A DNA stretch of 20,995 nucleotides from Nitrospiraceae bacterium (GCA_020632595.1 JACKFF010000026.1:1-20995); one strand, 5' to 3'. Positions 8,116 through 15,680 are shown, counted from the stretch's first letter. A program made the numbers and translations. Notes: a model not told the origin generated them from the sequence alone.

Positions 8116-8225
8116 CGCCCGGCACAGATTCCGCCACAGGCTCCATTTTTCACACATTCGATAGACCCTTCCCCTGTTACACGTATTTTTTCAATCTCCG
8201 TTTTGACAAGGAATAGGTAGGAAAC
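8116..8225. other. Spacer between heme protein and M28 peptidase genes
   Basis: 110 bases with no gene and no clear terminator. It holds a weak GG-N10-GC arrangement (GG 8121-8122, GC 8133-8134) that I do not accept as a promoter. A ribosome-binding stretch (AAGGAATAGGTAGG) ends a few bases before the peptidase start. Confidence 0.4.
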
Positions 8226-9767
8226 TTGGTACGACTTCCCATAGTTCAATTTTTGATAGGACTTGCCCTCACAACTCCTGTTTTGGGCTTTGACTATCAG
8301 CCCTCCTCTTCTTCATCCATACCCCTGGATATTGGAAATATCATCAAGGACATTCGCGAACTGAGTCGTCCATCATATCAAGGTCGGCAGGCCGGCACGG
8401 ATGGTAGCTTGCAATCGGCCGACTATCTGGTTGATCGATTCCGATCTCTCGGCTTGCAACCGGCCAACCACCTTTCAAAACACGAACAGGATTTTCATTG
8501 GTTACAACAACGATTCATGACGGCAATTCAATTGCTGGAGCCATCGACCATCACCCTTTCCCTTATTGGCGCGAATCAAACGTCAATGACGATGTCGCTT
8601 GTCCCAGGTCAAGCGTTTCTTCCCATTTTGGATTCTCCTTCCACCAGAACCACAGCCAGAGTCGTCTTTGTGGGATACGGCATTGTCGACCCTGCCCGCG
8701 GAATAGATGAGTATCAGGGAATGAATGTCGACAATCGCATCGTCCTATTTCTCCGGGGAAAACCCCCATCCTACACGGGGTGGATCACGCATGAAGAAAA
8801 AGCGGCCATCGCCAAAGATAGAGGCGCGGTAGGCTATTTAACGGCAACCGGTCCACTACTTGGCCGTTATGAAGCCCGCAAAGGTCTGGGGCAGGGTCCT
8901 TTAGCCATCTATGGAGACACACTTGATAACCGTCCCATCCCTGGGGCATGGATACATGGGAAACTTCTTGATCAGGCCTTGAATGCAGCCAATGATTCGC
9001 TCGAAGCCCTGCAACAGGCTGCTAATGATATCGGGACATTTCGTAGCAGACCCCTTCCGCTTCTGGTCCAATTCCATTGGGAAATCCGCAGTCAGCCCGG
9101 AACCCTAACCAATGTCATCGCCATGTTACCCGGTCGTGATCAGGAGCTACGCAAGGAACTCATTCTCATCGGTGCCCATCGCGACCATTTTGGCCAACAA
9201 GCCGGCTTGCTTTTTCCTGGAGCCGATGACAATGCATCCGGAACATCAGTGATGTTGGAACTGACCAGAATGCTCTCCCAAAGCGCTACCTCACCGAAAC
9301 GGACCGTGCTCTTCGTGTCATTTGACGGGGAAGAACGTGGCCTACTGGGCTCGAAGCACTATGTCAGCCACCCCGCCTTTCCATTGGATCGAACGGTCGC
9401 CATGATCAATCTTGATCATCTGGGAGCGGGGGATGGGAAACTGACGGTTGGAATTACTCGAATGGATAAGATGCTGGCTCAGCAGGCAGCCGACCGGGCG
9501 GGATTAGACGACAATATTCAAATGTATGGTTATTTCCCCGGTGGCGACCATGTCCCATTTTTTGAAGCCGGGGTGCCGACCGTGACAGTTGTCAGCAGCG
9601 GCAGGCACCCCCATTTTCATCAACCATCTGATTCCCTGCAGTCCATTCAACCCGAAAATTTGTCCATCGCTACCAAATTCCTCTTCTCACTGATTACCCT
9701 GTTAGCTGACAAGCCTCAAGGAGCCTGTCATCCTCAGCTTACCCCGAAGGATTTGTGTCCAGGGTGA
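8226..9767 (+). CDS. Secreted M28-family zinc peptidase with PA domain
   Basis: A 513-residue exported metallopeptidase, probably an aminopeptidase that trims peptides outside the cytoplasm. The start is TTG 8226, supported by the AGGTAGG site and by the signal peptide that follows directly (VQFLIGLALTTPVLG). Residues about 115-280 hold a PA-like insert (ARVVFVGYGIVDP, DNRIVLFLRGKPP). The M28 catalytic region has zinc and catalytic residues in the expected order: H318 in GAHRDHF, the D334-D335 pair in GADDNASG, E369-E370 in FDGEERGLLGS, the Asp in NLDHLGAG, and H465 in HFHQPSD. All key residues are present. It follows the sensor operon on the same strand after 110 bases and may or may not be co-transcribed. 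The substrate is unknown. Confidence 0.92.
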   Translation: MVRLPIVQFLIGLALTTPVLGFDYQPSSSSSIPLDIGNIIKDIRELSRPSYQGRQAGTDGSLQSADYLVDRFRSLGLQPANHLSKHEQDFHWLQQRFMTAIQLLEPSTITLSLIGANQTSMTMSLVPGQAFLPILDSPSTRTTARVVFVGYGIVDPARGIDEYQGMNVDNRIVLFLRGKPPSYTGWITHEEKAAIAKDRGAVGYLTATGPLLGRYEARKGLGQGPLAIYGDTLDNRPIPGAWIHGKLLDQALNAANDSLEALQQAANDIGTFRSRPLPLLVQFHWEIRSQPGTLTNVIAMLPGRDQELRKELILIGAHRDHFGQQAGLLFPGADDNASGTSVMLELTRMLSQSATSPKRTVLFVSFDGEERGLLGSKHYVSHPAFPLDRTVAMINLDHLGAGDGKLTVGITRMDKMLAQQAADRAGLDDNIQMYGYFPGGDHVPFFEAGVPTVTVVSSGRHPHFHQPSDSLQSIQPENLSIATKFLFSLITLLADKPQGACHPQLTPKDLCPG

Positions 9768-9944
9768 AGGTATCTGGAATTTGTTAAATTCTTTGAAGGA
9801 AATGTTCTGAGCTTGCCAATTGGCTTACCATACAATATGGCGGCACCGAACCTTCTTTCTCCTCCATTCCTTCACTGCTCAGATTTCCTCGTGAATTCTC
9901 ACAGGGAACATGCAGATTGTTACCATCAATTCCCCCCGATCACG
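9768..9944. other. Convergent spacer between peptidase and yceI-like genes
   Basis: The 3' ends of the peptidase (+) and the YceI gene (-) face each other here. Only short palindromes are visible (GCCAATTGGC and CCATA-caa-TATGG, near 9815-9841). Neither is a convincing terminator. Confidence 0.35.
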
Positions 9945-10583
9945 TTATTCTTTTTCTTGTTTCACTTTTTCGACTGTCTTTTCTTTAATTACTTCAATTT
10001 CCAGAATGATTTTGACCTCATCACCCACGAGCATTCCGCCACTATCCAATAATTTGCTGAATTTCATGCCGAAATCTTTTCTGTTCAGCGTTCCGGAAGC
10101 GCTGAAGCCAGCCCGTGTATTGCCCCAAGGATCCTGAGAGACCCCATTAAACGTTCCGACTAATGTAATCTCTTTAGTGACTCCCAACAAAGTCAAATCT
10201 CCAACAGCGGTGTAGTCGTCTCCGGTTTTCTTATAACTTTTCATGGTATAGGCCATGGTCGGAAACTTTTGAACGTCAAAAAAATCCGGACTTCGTAAAT
10301 GCTCATCCCGTTTCTGATGATCAGTCGTGACCGAGGCGGTCTGGATGACCGCTTCAATGGTTTTAAATTCCTTCTCCTCTGCGTCCATCTCCACAGTTCC
10401 TGAATACTCTGTAAACCTGCCGTTGGTTTTGGACACCACCATATGGGCAACTTGAAATCCAACCCTGGAATGATCATGATCCAGTTTCCATTTTGCCATT
10501 TCTGCAACCGAAGCGGTGACAAACCCAAAACCAACAATCAGAACCGTTCCAATTCCAAAACACACTTTGGAAACATTCCGCAT
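9945..10583 (-). CDS. YceI-family periplasmic lipocalin-like protein
   Basis: A 212-residue exported protein of the YceI family, a beta-barrel that binds a long isoprenoid or other lipid-like ligand. ATG 10583 is chosen because AGGAGG lies seven bases upstream; a longer frame would start inside the spacer. The signal peptide is KVCFGIGTVLIVGFGFVTASVA, with cleavage near AEM. Family landmarks: WKLDHDHSRVGFQVAHMVVSK at the start of the barrel, the GRFTEYSGTVEMD loop, HQKRDEHLRSPDFFDVQKFP, the LTLLGVTKEITL strand, and GFSASGTLNRKDFGMKF near the end. The last 20 residues are a Lys/Glu-rich tail. It lies 112 bases behind the DsbA-like gene on the same strand, so they may share a transcript. The ligand is unknown. 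Confidence 0.93.
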   Translation of the reverse strand: MRNVSKVCFGIGTVLIVGFGFVTASVAEMAKWKLDHDHSRVGFQVAHMVVSKTNGRFTEYSGTVEMDAEEKEFKTIEAVIQTASVTTDHQKRDEHLRSPDFFDVQKFPTMAYTMKSYKKTGDDYTAVGDLTLLGVTKEITLVGTFNGVSQDPWGNTRAGFSASGTLNRKDFGMKFSKLLDSGGMLVGDEVKIILEIEVIKEKTVEKVKQEKE

Positions 10584-10695
10584 CACATAACCTCCTGTGA
10601 AAATTGAAGACATACTGGATGACTGGTCTTCGTTCATGAATAAACAACAGCACATGATCTACGGATCAACTATCATCCAGCGCTCAACGAATAAT

Positions 10696-11352
10696 TTACC
10701 CGACCGGCGAATTGCTGTTGCCGGAAGCCGGATCATCCAGCCATTCGTCAATGAGTGGAACTATCACCCTCGCAGGTTGATACCCCTGCGTCAATCTGAT
10801 GTGGACATTACCATTTTGACCAAGCAGCGCCGGGAAACCACTCACTCCCAATTGGCGAGCCCGATCAAATTCCTGCCAGACCGATTGTTTCGTCGCAGAA
10901 TCATGAAACCCTTCCAGAAACCGGTCCTGTTCAATACCTTGCGTACCGGCAAGATCCGCCAAAATCTCCGGATGCGTGACAGCCTTGTTCTTCACGTAAA
11001 ATGCTTCCTGAACAGCATGTAAAAACACAAATTCCTTATCCGGAGCCAATTGCCGAATTACTATCATCGCCCGTGATGGCGGTTCAGTGTCATACATGAA
11101 CGAAGGCTCAGGATGGAAATTGAAATTAAATGGCTGACCGGTTCGTTCATGGACCGCATGCCAATGGCTGAGAATATAGGCACGCCGTCGCTCATCAAAT
11201 CGTTCAGTATTGCCGGGGCGCAACCCACCCAACAATACCTCGATCGTCATCCGATCTCCATATCGCCGAACGATCTCAGCAATGACTGGTGAAAATCCCC
11301 AGCACCACGAACACATGGGATCAACAACATAGATAAGCGATTTCACCATCAT
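10696..11352 (-). CDS. Cytoplasmic DsbA-family thiol oxidoreductase
   Basis: A 218-residue thioredoxin-fold protein of the DsbA superfamily. The active site is C14-S-W-C17 in YVVDPMCSWCWGFSP right at the N-terminus; the cis-proline loop is GVSGFPALL; an all-helical insert lies between. It lacks a signal peptide, so it acts in the cytoplasm, unlike E. coli DsbA; FrnE-like relatives share this layout. The start is ATG 11352 (an ATG follows immediately at 11349); AGGTGG (complement of 11358-11363) sits five to eight bases upstream. A longer frame from 11436 would read through a tandem repeat and is unlikely. It is divergent from the sigma-54 activator gene. The likely role is thiol redox or isomerase chemistry on small molecules or proteins; the substrate is unknown. 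Confidence 0.88.
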   Translation of the reverse strand: MMVKSLIYVVDPMCSWCWGFSPVIAEIVRRYGDRMTIEVLLGGLRPGNTERFDERRRAYILSHWHAVHERTGQPFNFNFHPEPSFMYDTEPPSRAMIVIRQLAPDKEFVFLHAVQEAFYVKNKAVTHPEILADLAGTQGIEQDRFLEGFHDSATKQSVWQEFDRARQLGVSGFPALLGQNGNVHIRLTQGYQPARVIVPLIDEWLDDPASGNSNSPVG

Positions 11353-11363
11353 ATTTACCACCT

Positions 11364-11389
11364 GGCTCCCTCGGTGGGCTCCCTCGGTG
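11364..11389. repeat. Perfect tandem duplication of 13 bases
   Basis: GGCTCCCTCGGTG occurs twice in direct succession (11364-11376 and 11377-11389), directly before the ribosome-binding site of the DsbA-like gene. It is probably a slippage duplication in the leader. Confidence 0.8.
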
Positions 11390-11436
11390 ACCTGCCCAGA
11401 CATACCCAACAAGTGAATATCCTTGAATGAAATCAA

Positions 11437-11673
11437 GATACTTTACCACACCGGAGGTTTGAAACTTATTAATTTTCCATCAAAGGTTTTTTAAAATTCA
11501 TGCAGCTTCCTGTGGCTCTGAAACAACACAGGGGAACTCCCTTCCCTTCCGAACCTCATCAACCGCTGCACATTTGCATCCTGTAAAATCCAGCATCCCC
11601 GAACATTTAATAACCCAATCTTTACACCTTAAAAACAAATGGATCATAATAAGATTCTTATCTGGGAGACGCT
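11437..11673. promoter_or_regulatory. Divergent spacer between DsbA-like and sigma-54 activator genes
   Basis: Promoters for both directions must lie in or near these 237 bases. Visible signals are the palindrome ATAAGA-T-TCTTAT (11649-11661), which ends 12 bases before the activator start and could be an operator or mRNA structure, and a CCTGTG/CACAGG pair near 11508-11533. No confident -35/-10 pair was found. Confidence 0.35.
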
Positions 11674-13611
11674 ATGGCAGGGTCCCGTCACGATTTATTA
11701 ACGAACCTCAACGAAGAGCCTGCACTCCGAACTATCCTGGAGGGGACCGCCACGGTCACGGGGGAACGATTTTTTGAAGCCTTGGTGGAGAACCTGGCCA
11801 AAGCCCTGCACACCCACGCCGCCTGGGTCACGGAATATTTTCCGGAATCCCGCCGTTTGAAAGCCCTGGCCTTTTATTTGAATGGATCTTTTCTTAAAGA
11901 TTGGGCCATGGACCTTGCCGGCACGCCGTGTGAGCATGTTATCGACCAGGCCCGTCTCATCCATTTTCCGGACAACCTCTTGAATCTCTTTCCCATTGAT
12001 CCGGATATCGCAGGGCTCAAGGCCGCCAGTTATATAGGACTCCCGCTTACCGATACAGCCGGAAAAATTCTCGGACATCTCGCGGTCATGGATACCCGCC
12101 CGATGCCGGCTGAATCTCGCATAGAGGCCATTATTCGGATTTTTGCTGCACGGGCAGCATCAGAACTTCAGCGGCTCCAAGCGGAGTCCGCCACACGGGA
12201 ACGGGAACAGAAATTACGCCGGCTGGTGGACAGTGCCATGGATGCCATTATTGAATTGGATGAAGATCTTCGGGTCACCCGAATCAATCCGGCTGCCGAG
12301 AAAGTGTTTCAATGCGAGGCAATTCATCTCGTTGGAATGGATTTTTGTCTCTCCCTTGGCCCGAATGACCGGGAAAAATTATGGAGACTCATTCAGGATC
12401 TCCACACGAAACCTGCAGGTCGGCGCTCTCTCTGGATTCCCGGTAACCTCAAAGCCATACGAACAGACAGTACCGAATTTCCGGCAGAAGCCACCCTATC
12501 CCAATTTCAAATGGAGGGAAAAGTCTTTTACACCCTGATTCTTCGTAATGTGAATGAACGTCTGGAAGCGGAACAAAAGATTCGATCCCTGACGATTGAA
12601 ACGGAATTTCTTAAAGAAGAATTACATGAACTGCAACATTTCGGCGAAATTCTTGGAAGCAGTCCCGCGTTGATGCGCGTCCTCCGGGACATCCAACAGG
12701 TCGCCGATACCGAAGCCACTGTGCTCATTTCCGGTGAAACCGGGACCGGTAAGGAGGTGATGGCTCGCGCCATTCATGCCAACAGCCGGCGTCGGAGTCA
12801 CCCATTCATCAAAGTAAATTGCGCGGCCATTCCTGCGACCTTAATCGAAAGCGAATTTTTCGGACATGAGCAAGGTGCCTTTACCGGCGCCACGAAAAAG
12901 AGGGAAGGACGCTTTTCATTGGCTGACGGAGGGACCATTTTTCTGGATGAAATCGGTGAACTGCCCCTGGATCTTCAAGGCAAATTATTGCGCGTGCTTC
13001 AAGAGGGGGAATTCGATCCGGTCGGCAGTTCCCACACCAAAAAGGTAAATGTCCGCGTCCTGGCAGCCACAAATCGTGATTTACGGAAGGAGGTCCAAGA
13101 CGGAAAATTTCGTGAAGATCTTTATTATCGATTGAATGTCTTTCCCATTCATCTTCCGCCTTTGCGGGAACGAGGAGAGGATGTGGTCCTCCTGGCCAAC
13201 AACTTTGTTCAGCATTTTGCTCAACGAATGGGTCGGACGGTGGCCCCCCTATCCCCTGACGCACTCAGAGGCCTCACGGCATACCATTGGCCGGGAAATG
13301 TACGGGAATTGCAAAACGTCATTGAACGGGCTGTTATTACGGCCCAAAACGGTCAATTAAATCTTGACCGTGCCCTCCCTGATGTTGAAGAGAAGCTCTC
13401 CTCTTCTCCAGAAACTCTTACACCGGAGCCACCCACCTGCATTCGCACTTTTCAGGAACTTCAGAATTTGGAGCGGCAAAACATTTTGCTCGCCCTTGAA
13501 CAAAGCGGCTGGAAAGTGTCCGGTGAACAAGGCGCGGCCAAACTGCTGGGCATGAATGCTTCAACCCTTGCGTCTCGCATGAAAGCATTAGGCATTACTC
13601 GCGCAAAATAA
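11674..13611 (+). CDS. Sigma-54-dependent transcriptional activator (GAF-PAS-AAA+-Fis HTH)
   Basis: A 645-residue bacterial enhancer-binding protein that remodels sigma-54 RNA polymerase by ATP hydrolysis. A GAF domain lies at about 20-165 (GTPCEHVI, ASYIGLPLTDTAGKILGHLAVMDTRP) and a PAS domain at about 180-300 (AMDAIIELDEDLRVTRINPAAEKVF). The AAA+ region has Walker A at 354-361 (GETGTGKE), the sigma-54 contact loop GAFTGA at 401-406, Walker B at 420-426 (GTIFLDE), VRVLAATNRDL, and the arginine region FREDLYYRLNVFPIHLPPLRER. The C-terminal Fis-type helix-turn-helix is at about 600-645 (GAAKLLGMNASTLASRMKALGI). It has no receiver domain, so it responds to a ligand or redox signal through GAF/PAS rather than by phosphorylation. 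Start ATG 11674 has GGGAG close upstream. A sigma-54 promoter about 200 bases behind its stop codon is its probable target. Confidence 0.95.
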   Translation: MAGSRHDLLTNLNEEPALRTILEGTATVTGERFFEALVENLAKALHTHAAWVTEYFPESRRLKALAFYLNGSFLKDWAMDLAGTPCEHVIDQARLIHFPDNLLNLFPIDPDIAGLKAASYIGLPLTDTAGKILGHLAVMDTRPMPAESRIEAIIRIFAARAASELQRLQAESATREREQKLRRLVDSAMDAIIELDEDLRVTRINPAAEKVFQCEAIHLVGMDFCLSLGPNDREKLWRLIQDLHTKPAGRRSLWIPGNLKAIRTDSTEFPAEATLSQFQMEGKVFYTLILRNVNERLEAEQKIRSLTIETEFLKEELHELQHFGEILGSSPALMRVLRDIQQVADTEATVLISGETGTGKEVMARAIHANSRRRSHPFIKVNCAAIPATLIESEFFGHEQGAFTGATKKREGRFSLADGGTIFLDEIGELPLDLQGKLLRVLQEGEFDPVGSSHTKKVNVRVLAATNRDLRKEVQDGKFREDLYYRLNVFPIHLPPLRERGEDVVLLANNFVQHFAQRMGRTVAPLSPDALRGLTAYHWPGNVRELQNVIERAVITAQNGQLNLDRALPDVEEKLSSSPETLTPEPPTCIRTFQELQNLERQNILLALEQSGWKVSGEQGAAKLLGMNASTLASRMKALGITRAK

Positions 13612-13641
13612 TTTCTGCTCAATTTCTACCGTATTTTTTCA

Positions 13642-13683
13642 ATCCTTCCCGATCCTCTTTCAGGATTTCTTCATTTCCAGGAT
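13642..13683. repeat. Paired ATCCT/AGGAT half-sites, possible weak terminator
   Basis: Two ATCCT boxes (13642-13646, 13652-13656) face two AGGAT boxes (13662-13666, 13679-13683). The inner pair can form a 5-base stem followed by TTTCTTC, so it could end the activator transcript weakly, or the boxes could be protein-binding half-sites. Confidence 0.35.
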
Positions 13684-13692
13684 ACTATTGCA

Positions 13693-13760
13693 TTTGCGAT
13701 TTTTCGCAAATTCGTCTTATGAAATTTCGTAATTCGGAAAATTTCACGAACGAATTTCAC
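13693..13760. promoter_or_regulatory. Probable upstream activator binding sites for the sigma-54 regulator
   Basis: A perfect palindrome TTTGCGA-N4-TCGCAAA spans 13693-13710. A second inverted repeat, TGAAATTT (13720-13727) with AAATTTCA (13739-13746), follows, and the CGAATTT/AAATTCG motif recurs around both. They lie about 80-150 bases upstream of the expected transcription start, the usual distance for enhancer sites of sigma-54 activators. Fis-type regulators bind such dyads. Binding itself is inferred. Confidence 0.6.
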
Positions 13761-13814
13761 CATCATCAAATTACAACTGATTGATTTTATTTATTTTTGT
13801 TTAGAATTTAAGCC

Positions 13815-13830
13815 TGGCACACCGCCTGCA
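13815..13830 (+). promoter_or_regulatory. Sigma-54 (-24/-12) promoter
   Basis: TGGCACACCGCCTGCA matches the consensus TGGCAC-N5-TTGCA at all fixed positions but one, with the obligatory GG (13816-13817) and GC (13828-13829) exactly ten bases apart. The transcription start should be near 13841. It lies directly downstream of a sigma-54 activator gene and upstream of the OsmC-like gene. Confidence 0.8.
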
Positions 13831-14026
13831 AAATAGTTTTGGCATGGAAGACAGCACTTATCAAACAAGTTCTCAAGGAACCGGTAGGAACAATATGACG
13901 AGTCAGGATGAGCGAGATTCAAAGTCTCAAACACCCGCTGGAAAACGGAAATTTCAGGATATGTGCCGTCAGGCAGATCAACTCTTTTTTCACATGCTGT
14001 TTCACACCCAACAAGGAGGATGTGCC

Positions 14027-14599
14027 ATGTCATCAGTCACCACCACACCAACAACCATCAATGGGGTCAACATCGAACAATTAGGGGCCAATATCAATGC
14101 CATTCAAGGCGAACCGGGCTTAGCCAAATTTCAGTTCCGGGCCACCAACACCTGGATCAATGGCGGTCACAATCGCACCACGATCAAGGAGTTTTACGGA
14201 GTGGGCAAAGAAGATACGACCCGAACCGAGCCGTTCGTGCTTGATGCCGATGAACCGCCTGTCTTGTTAGGAGAGGATCAGGGAGCTAACCCGGTGGAGT
14301 TTGTGTTGCATGCGCTGGCATCCTGCCTGACTACGTCGATGGTCTATCATGCGGCCGCCCGAGGTATCAAAATCGATTCAGTGGAATCCCGGCTAGAGGG
14401 GGATTTAGATCTTCGCGGGTTTCTAGGTTTATCGAAAGATGTTCGTCCGGGCTATCAAAATCTCCGGGTACATTTCAGCGTGAAAAGTGACGCGCCAGCC
14501 GAAACACTGCGAGAGTTGACGAAGCATTCACCAGTATTCGACATCGTGTCCAATCCGGTTCCAGTAGTCATTTCGGTGAATAAGGAAGAGACCAACTGA
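14027..14599 (+). CDS. OsmC-family protein with a single conserved cysteine
   Basis: A 190-residue protein of the OsmC/Ohr superfamily, small dimeric cytoplasmic proteins, many of which reduce organic peroxides with a cysteine pair. ATG 14027 is chosen for its AAGGAGG site seven to eight bases upstream; the frame stays open back to 13844, so a longer form is possible but has no good start signal. The first cysteine is present, C100 in LHALASCLTTSMVYHAAARG. The place where the second cysteine would sit reads KHSPVFDIVSNPVPV, with Ser168 instead, as in a subgroup of OsmC proteins whose chemistry is less clear. It is the first gene of the sigma-54 controlled operon, with a leader of about 185 bases. 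It probably handles a reactive sulfur or peroxide species. Confidence 0.9.
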   Translation: MSSVTTTPTTINGVNIEQLGANINAIQGEPGLAKFQFRATNTWINGGHNRTTIKEFYGVGKEDTTRTEPFVLDADEPPVLLGEDQGANPVEFVLHALASCLTTSMVYHAAARGIKIDSVESRLEGDLDLRGFLGLSKDVRPGYQNLRVHFSVKSDAPAETLRELTKHSPVFDIVSNPVPVVISVNKEETN

Positions 14600-14613
14600 G
14601 GACTAATACCGCA

Positions 14614-14642
14614 GATCGCCTCAGGCCAAACCTGAGGCGGTC
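14614..14642 (+). other. Intercistronic hairpin between OsmC-like and MddA-like genes
   Basis: CGCCTCAGG (14617-14625) and CCTGAGGCG (14631-14639) form a 9-base stem around CCAAA; three more pairs including one G-T wobble extend it to 14614-14642. No T tract follows. It more likely stabilises or processes the mRNA, or lowers read-through, than acts as a full terminator. Confidence 0.6.
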
Positions 14643-14678
14643 GGCCCTTGAGCAAACAAATTAAAAGGAGTCACGATC

Positions 14679-15452
14679 ATGAAACGAATCACGTTCTTCA
14701 TTTATGGCACTCTGTGCTACGTGTTCTTTCTGGGCATCTTTTTATATGCCGTGGGCTTTCTGGGTAACTTTGGTGTCCACAACACCATCGATGGTCAAGC
14801 CCAGGTTTCAGTCTGGCAGGCATTGACTATCAATACGCTCCTGTTGGGTCTTTTTGCCATCCAACATAGCGTGATGGCCCGGCAGGGCTTTAAACGGTGG
14901 TGGACGCAATATATTCCCAAACCCATTGAGCGCAGCACCTATGTGCTCTGCACCAACATTGCACTGGCTCTTCTGTTTTATGCCTGGCAACCCATGGGAG
15001 GCGAGATTTGGCACATTCAAGATACAATCGGGCGGGGCCTGCTCTATAGCCTTTTTGCGGCAGGTTGGGGATTGATCCTCATGGCCACTCTCCTCATCAA
15101 TCATTTTGATTTGTTCGGCATGCGGCAGGTCTGGCTCTATTTGCGAAAACAGGAGTATACCCCATTACCATTCAAGACCCCCGCCCTGTATCAGCAGGTA
15201 CGGCATCCTCTGTATGTCGGTTGGCTCTTGGTCTTCTGGGCTACCCCAACGATGACGGTTGCCCATCTTGTCTTTGCGATGACGACAACCATCTATATCC
15301 TAATGGCCATTCAATGGGAAGAAAGAGATTTGGTGACTTTCCATGGGGAAGCGTATAAAGACTATCAACAACGGGTACCCATGCTCATTCCCCGTTTTTT
15401 CAGAGGGAACCACATGGGTAAACCACAAGCCGCAAGGACATTGTCTGCATGA
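14679..15452 (+). CDS. mddA: Membrane methyltransferase, MddA-like (methanethiol S-methyltransferase family)
   Basis: A 257-residue inner-membrane protein of the isoprenylcysteine methyltransferase-like superfamily. Five or six hydrophobic helices can be seen (about 5-27, 45-65, 87-104, 117-140, 178-208). The SAM-binding C-terminal motif has R175-H176-P177 (VRHPLYVGW) and E214-E215-R216 (WEERDLVTFHGEAYKDYQQRVPMLIP). The overall pattern, including LLGLFAIQHSVMARQGFKRWW, IERSTYVL and LINHFDLFGMRQVWLYLR, is the one I know from proteins annotated as methanethiol S-methyltransferase, which make dimethyl sulfide from methanethiol with SAM. The start has AAAAGGAG about eight bases upstream. It is second gene of the sigma-54 operon, 79 bases after the OsmC-like gene. 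The family is firm; substrate assignment is from similarity recalled from memory. Confidence 0.8.
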   Translation: MKRITFFIYGTLCYVFFLGIFLYAVGFLGNFGVHNTIDGQAQVSVWQALTINTLLLGLFAIQHSVMARQGFKRWWTQYIPKPIERSTYVLCTNIALALLFYAWQPMGGEIWHIQDTIGRGLLYSLFAAGWGLILMATLLINHFDLFGMRQVWLYLRKQEYTPLPFKTPALYQQVRHPLYVGWLLVFWATPTMTVAHLVFAMTTTIYILMAIQWEERDLVTFHGEAYKDYQQRVPMLIPRFFRGNHMGKPQAARTLSA

Positions 15453-15470
15453 AAGCCTGAGGAACAAAAC

Positions 15471-15505
15471 CCGCTGCGTGGCTTTGCCACGCAGCGGCGG
15501 CTTTA
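15471..15505 (+). terminator. Terminator of the OsmC/MddA-like operon
   Basis: A perfect 12-base GC-rich stem, CCGCTGCGTGGC (15471-15482) with GCCACGCAGCGG (15486-15497), closes a TTT loop 18 bases after the methyltransferase stop. The tail is only CGGCTTTAT, so termination may be incomplete and allow read-through into the small gene that follows. Confidence 0.7.
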
Positions 15506-15533
15506 TCTCATTGCCAGAGAAGGGAAGACACCA

Positions 15534-15680
15534 ATGCGGACAGGTAAAACCGAAATTTTTCTAAATCTTTCCCAGGAAGCTAGCTGGATGAAAAAGTTTA
15601 GATGGTATGGAGTAACGTTTTTCTTGATCAAAGGAGCATTTTGGCTTATCACCCCTTTCATTATCTATGCCTTCAACTAA
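15534..15680 (+). CDS. Small single-helix membrane protein, hypothetical
   Basis: A 48-residue reading frame from ATG 15534 to TAA 15680, preceded by GAAGGGA about eight bases upstream. The N-terminal half is polar (RTGKTEIFLNLSQEASWMKK). The C-terminal half is a basic, aromatic membrane anchor, KFRWYGVTFFLIKG then AFWLITPFIIYAFN: one transmembrane helix with a positively charged entry, so the N-terminus is probably cytoplasmic. Small proteins with a similar WMKKFRWYG...FFLIKG...LW pattern occur in other bacteria as far as I recall, with no known function. It lies 28 bases behind the operon terminator, same strand, and could be co-transcribed by read-through. Too short for most automatic calling, but its composition is convincingly protein-like. 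Confidence 0.6.
   Translation: MRTGKTEIFLNLSQEASWMKKFRWYGVTFFLIKGAFWLITPFIIYAFN

Noticed and set aside
8121..8134. GG-N10-GC arrangement upstream of the M28 peptidase, a possible sigma-54 promoter
   Set aside because: Only the invariant pairs and GGCAC fit; the -12 element reads CCGC instead of TTGC and the -24 lacks its leading T. No enhancer dyad is seen nearby. Likely chance.
10615..10680. CTGGATGA/TCATCCAG inverted repeat between the DsbA-like and YceI genes
   Set aside because: Arms of eight bases are 50 bases apart, without T tract or promoter context; expected by chance in a window this size.
12881..13264. Open frames opposite the AAA+ part of the sigma-54 activator
   Set aside because: Antisense shadows of a clear coding sequence.
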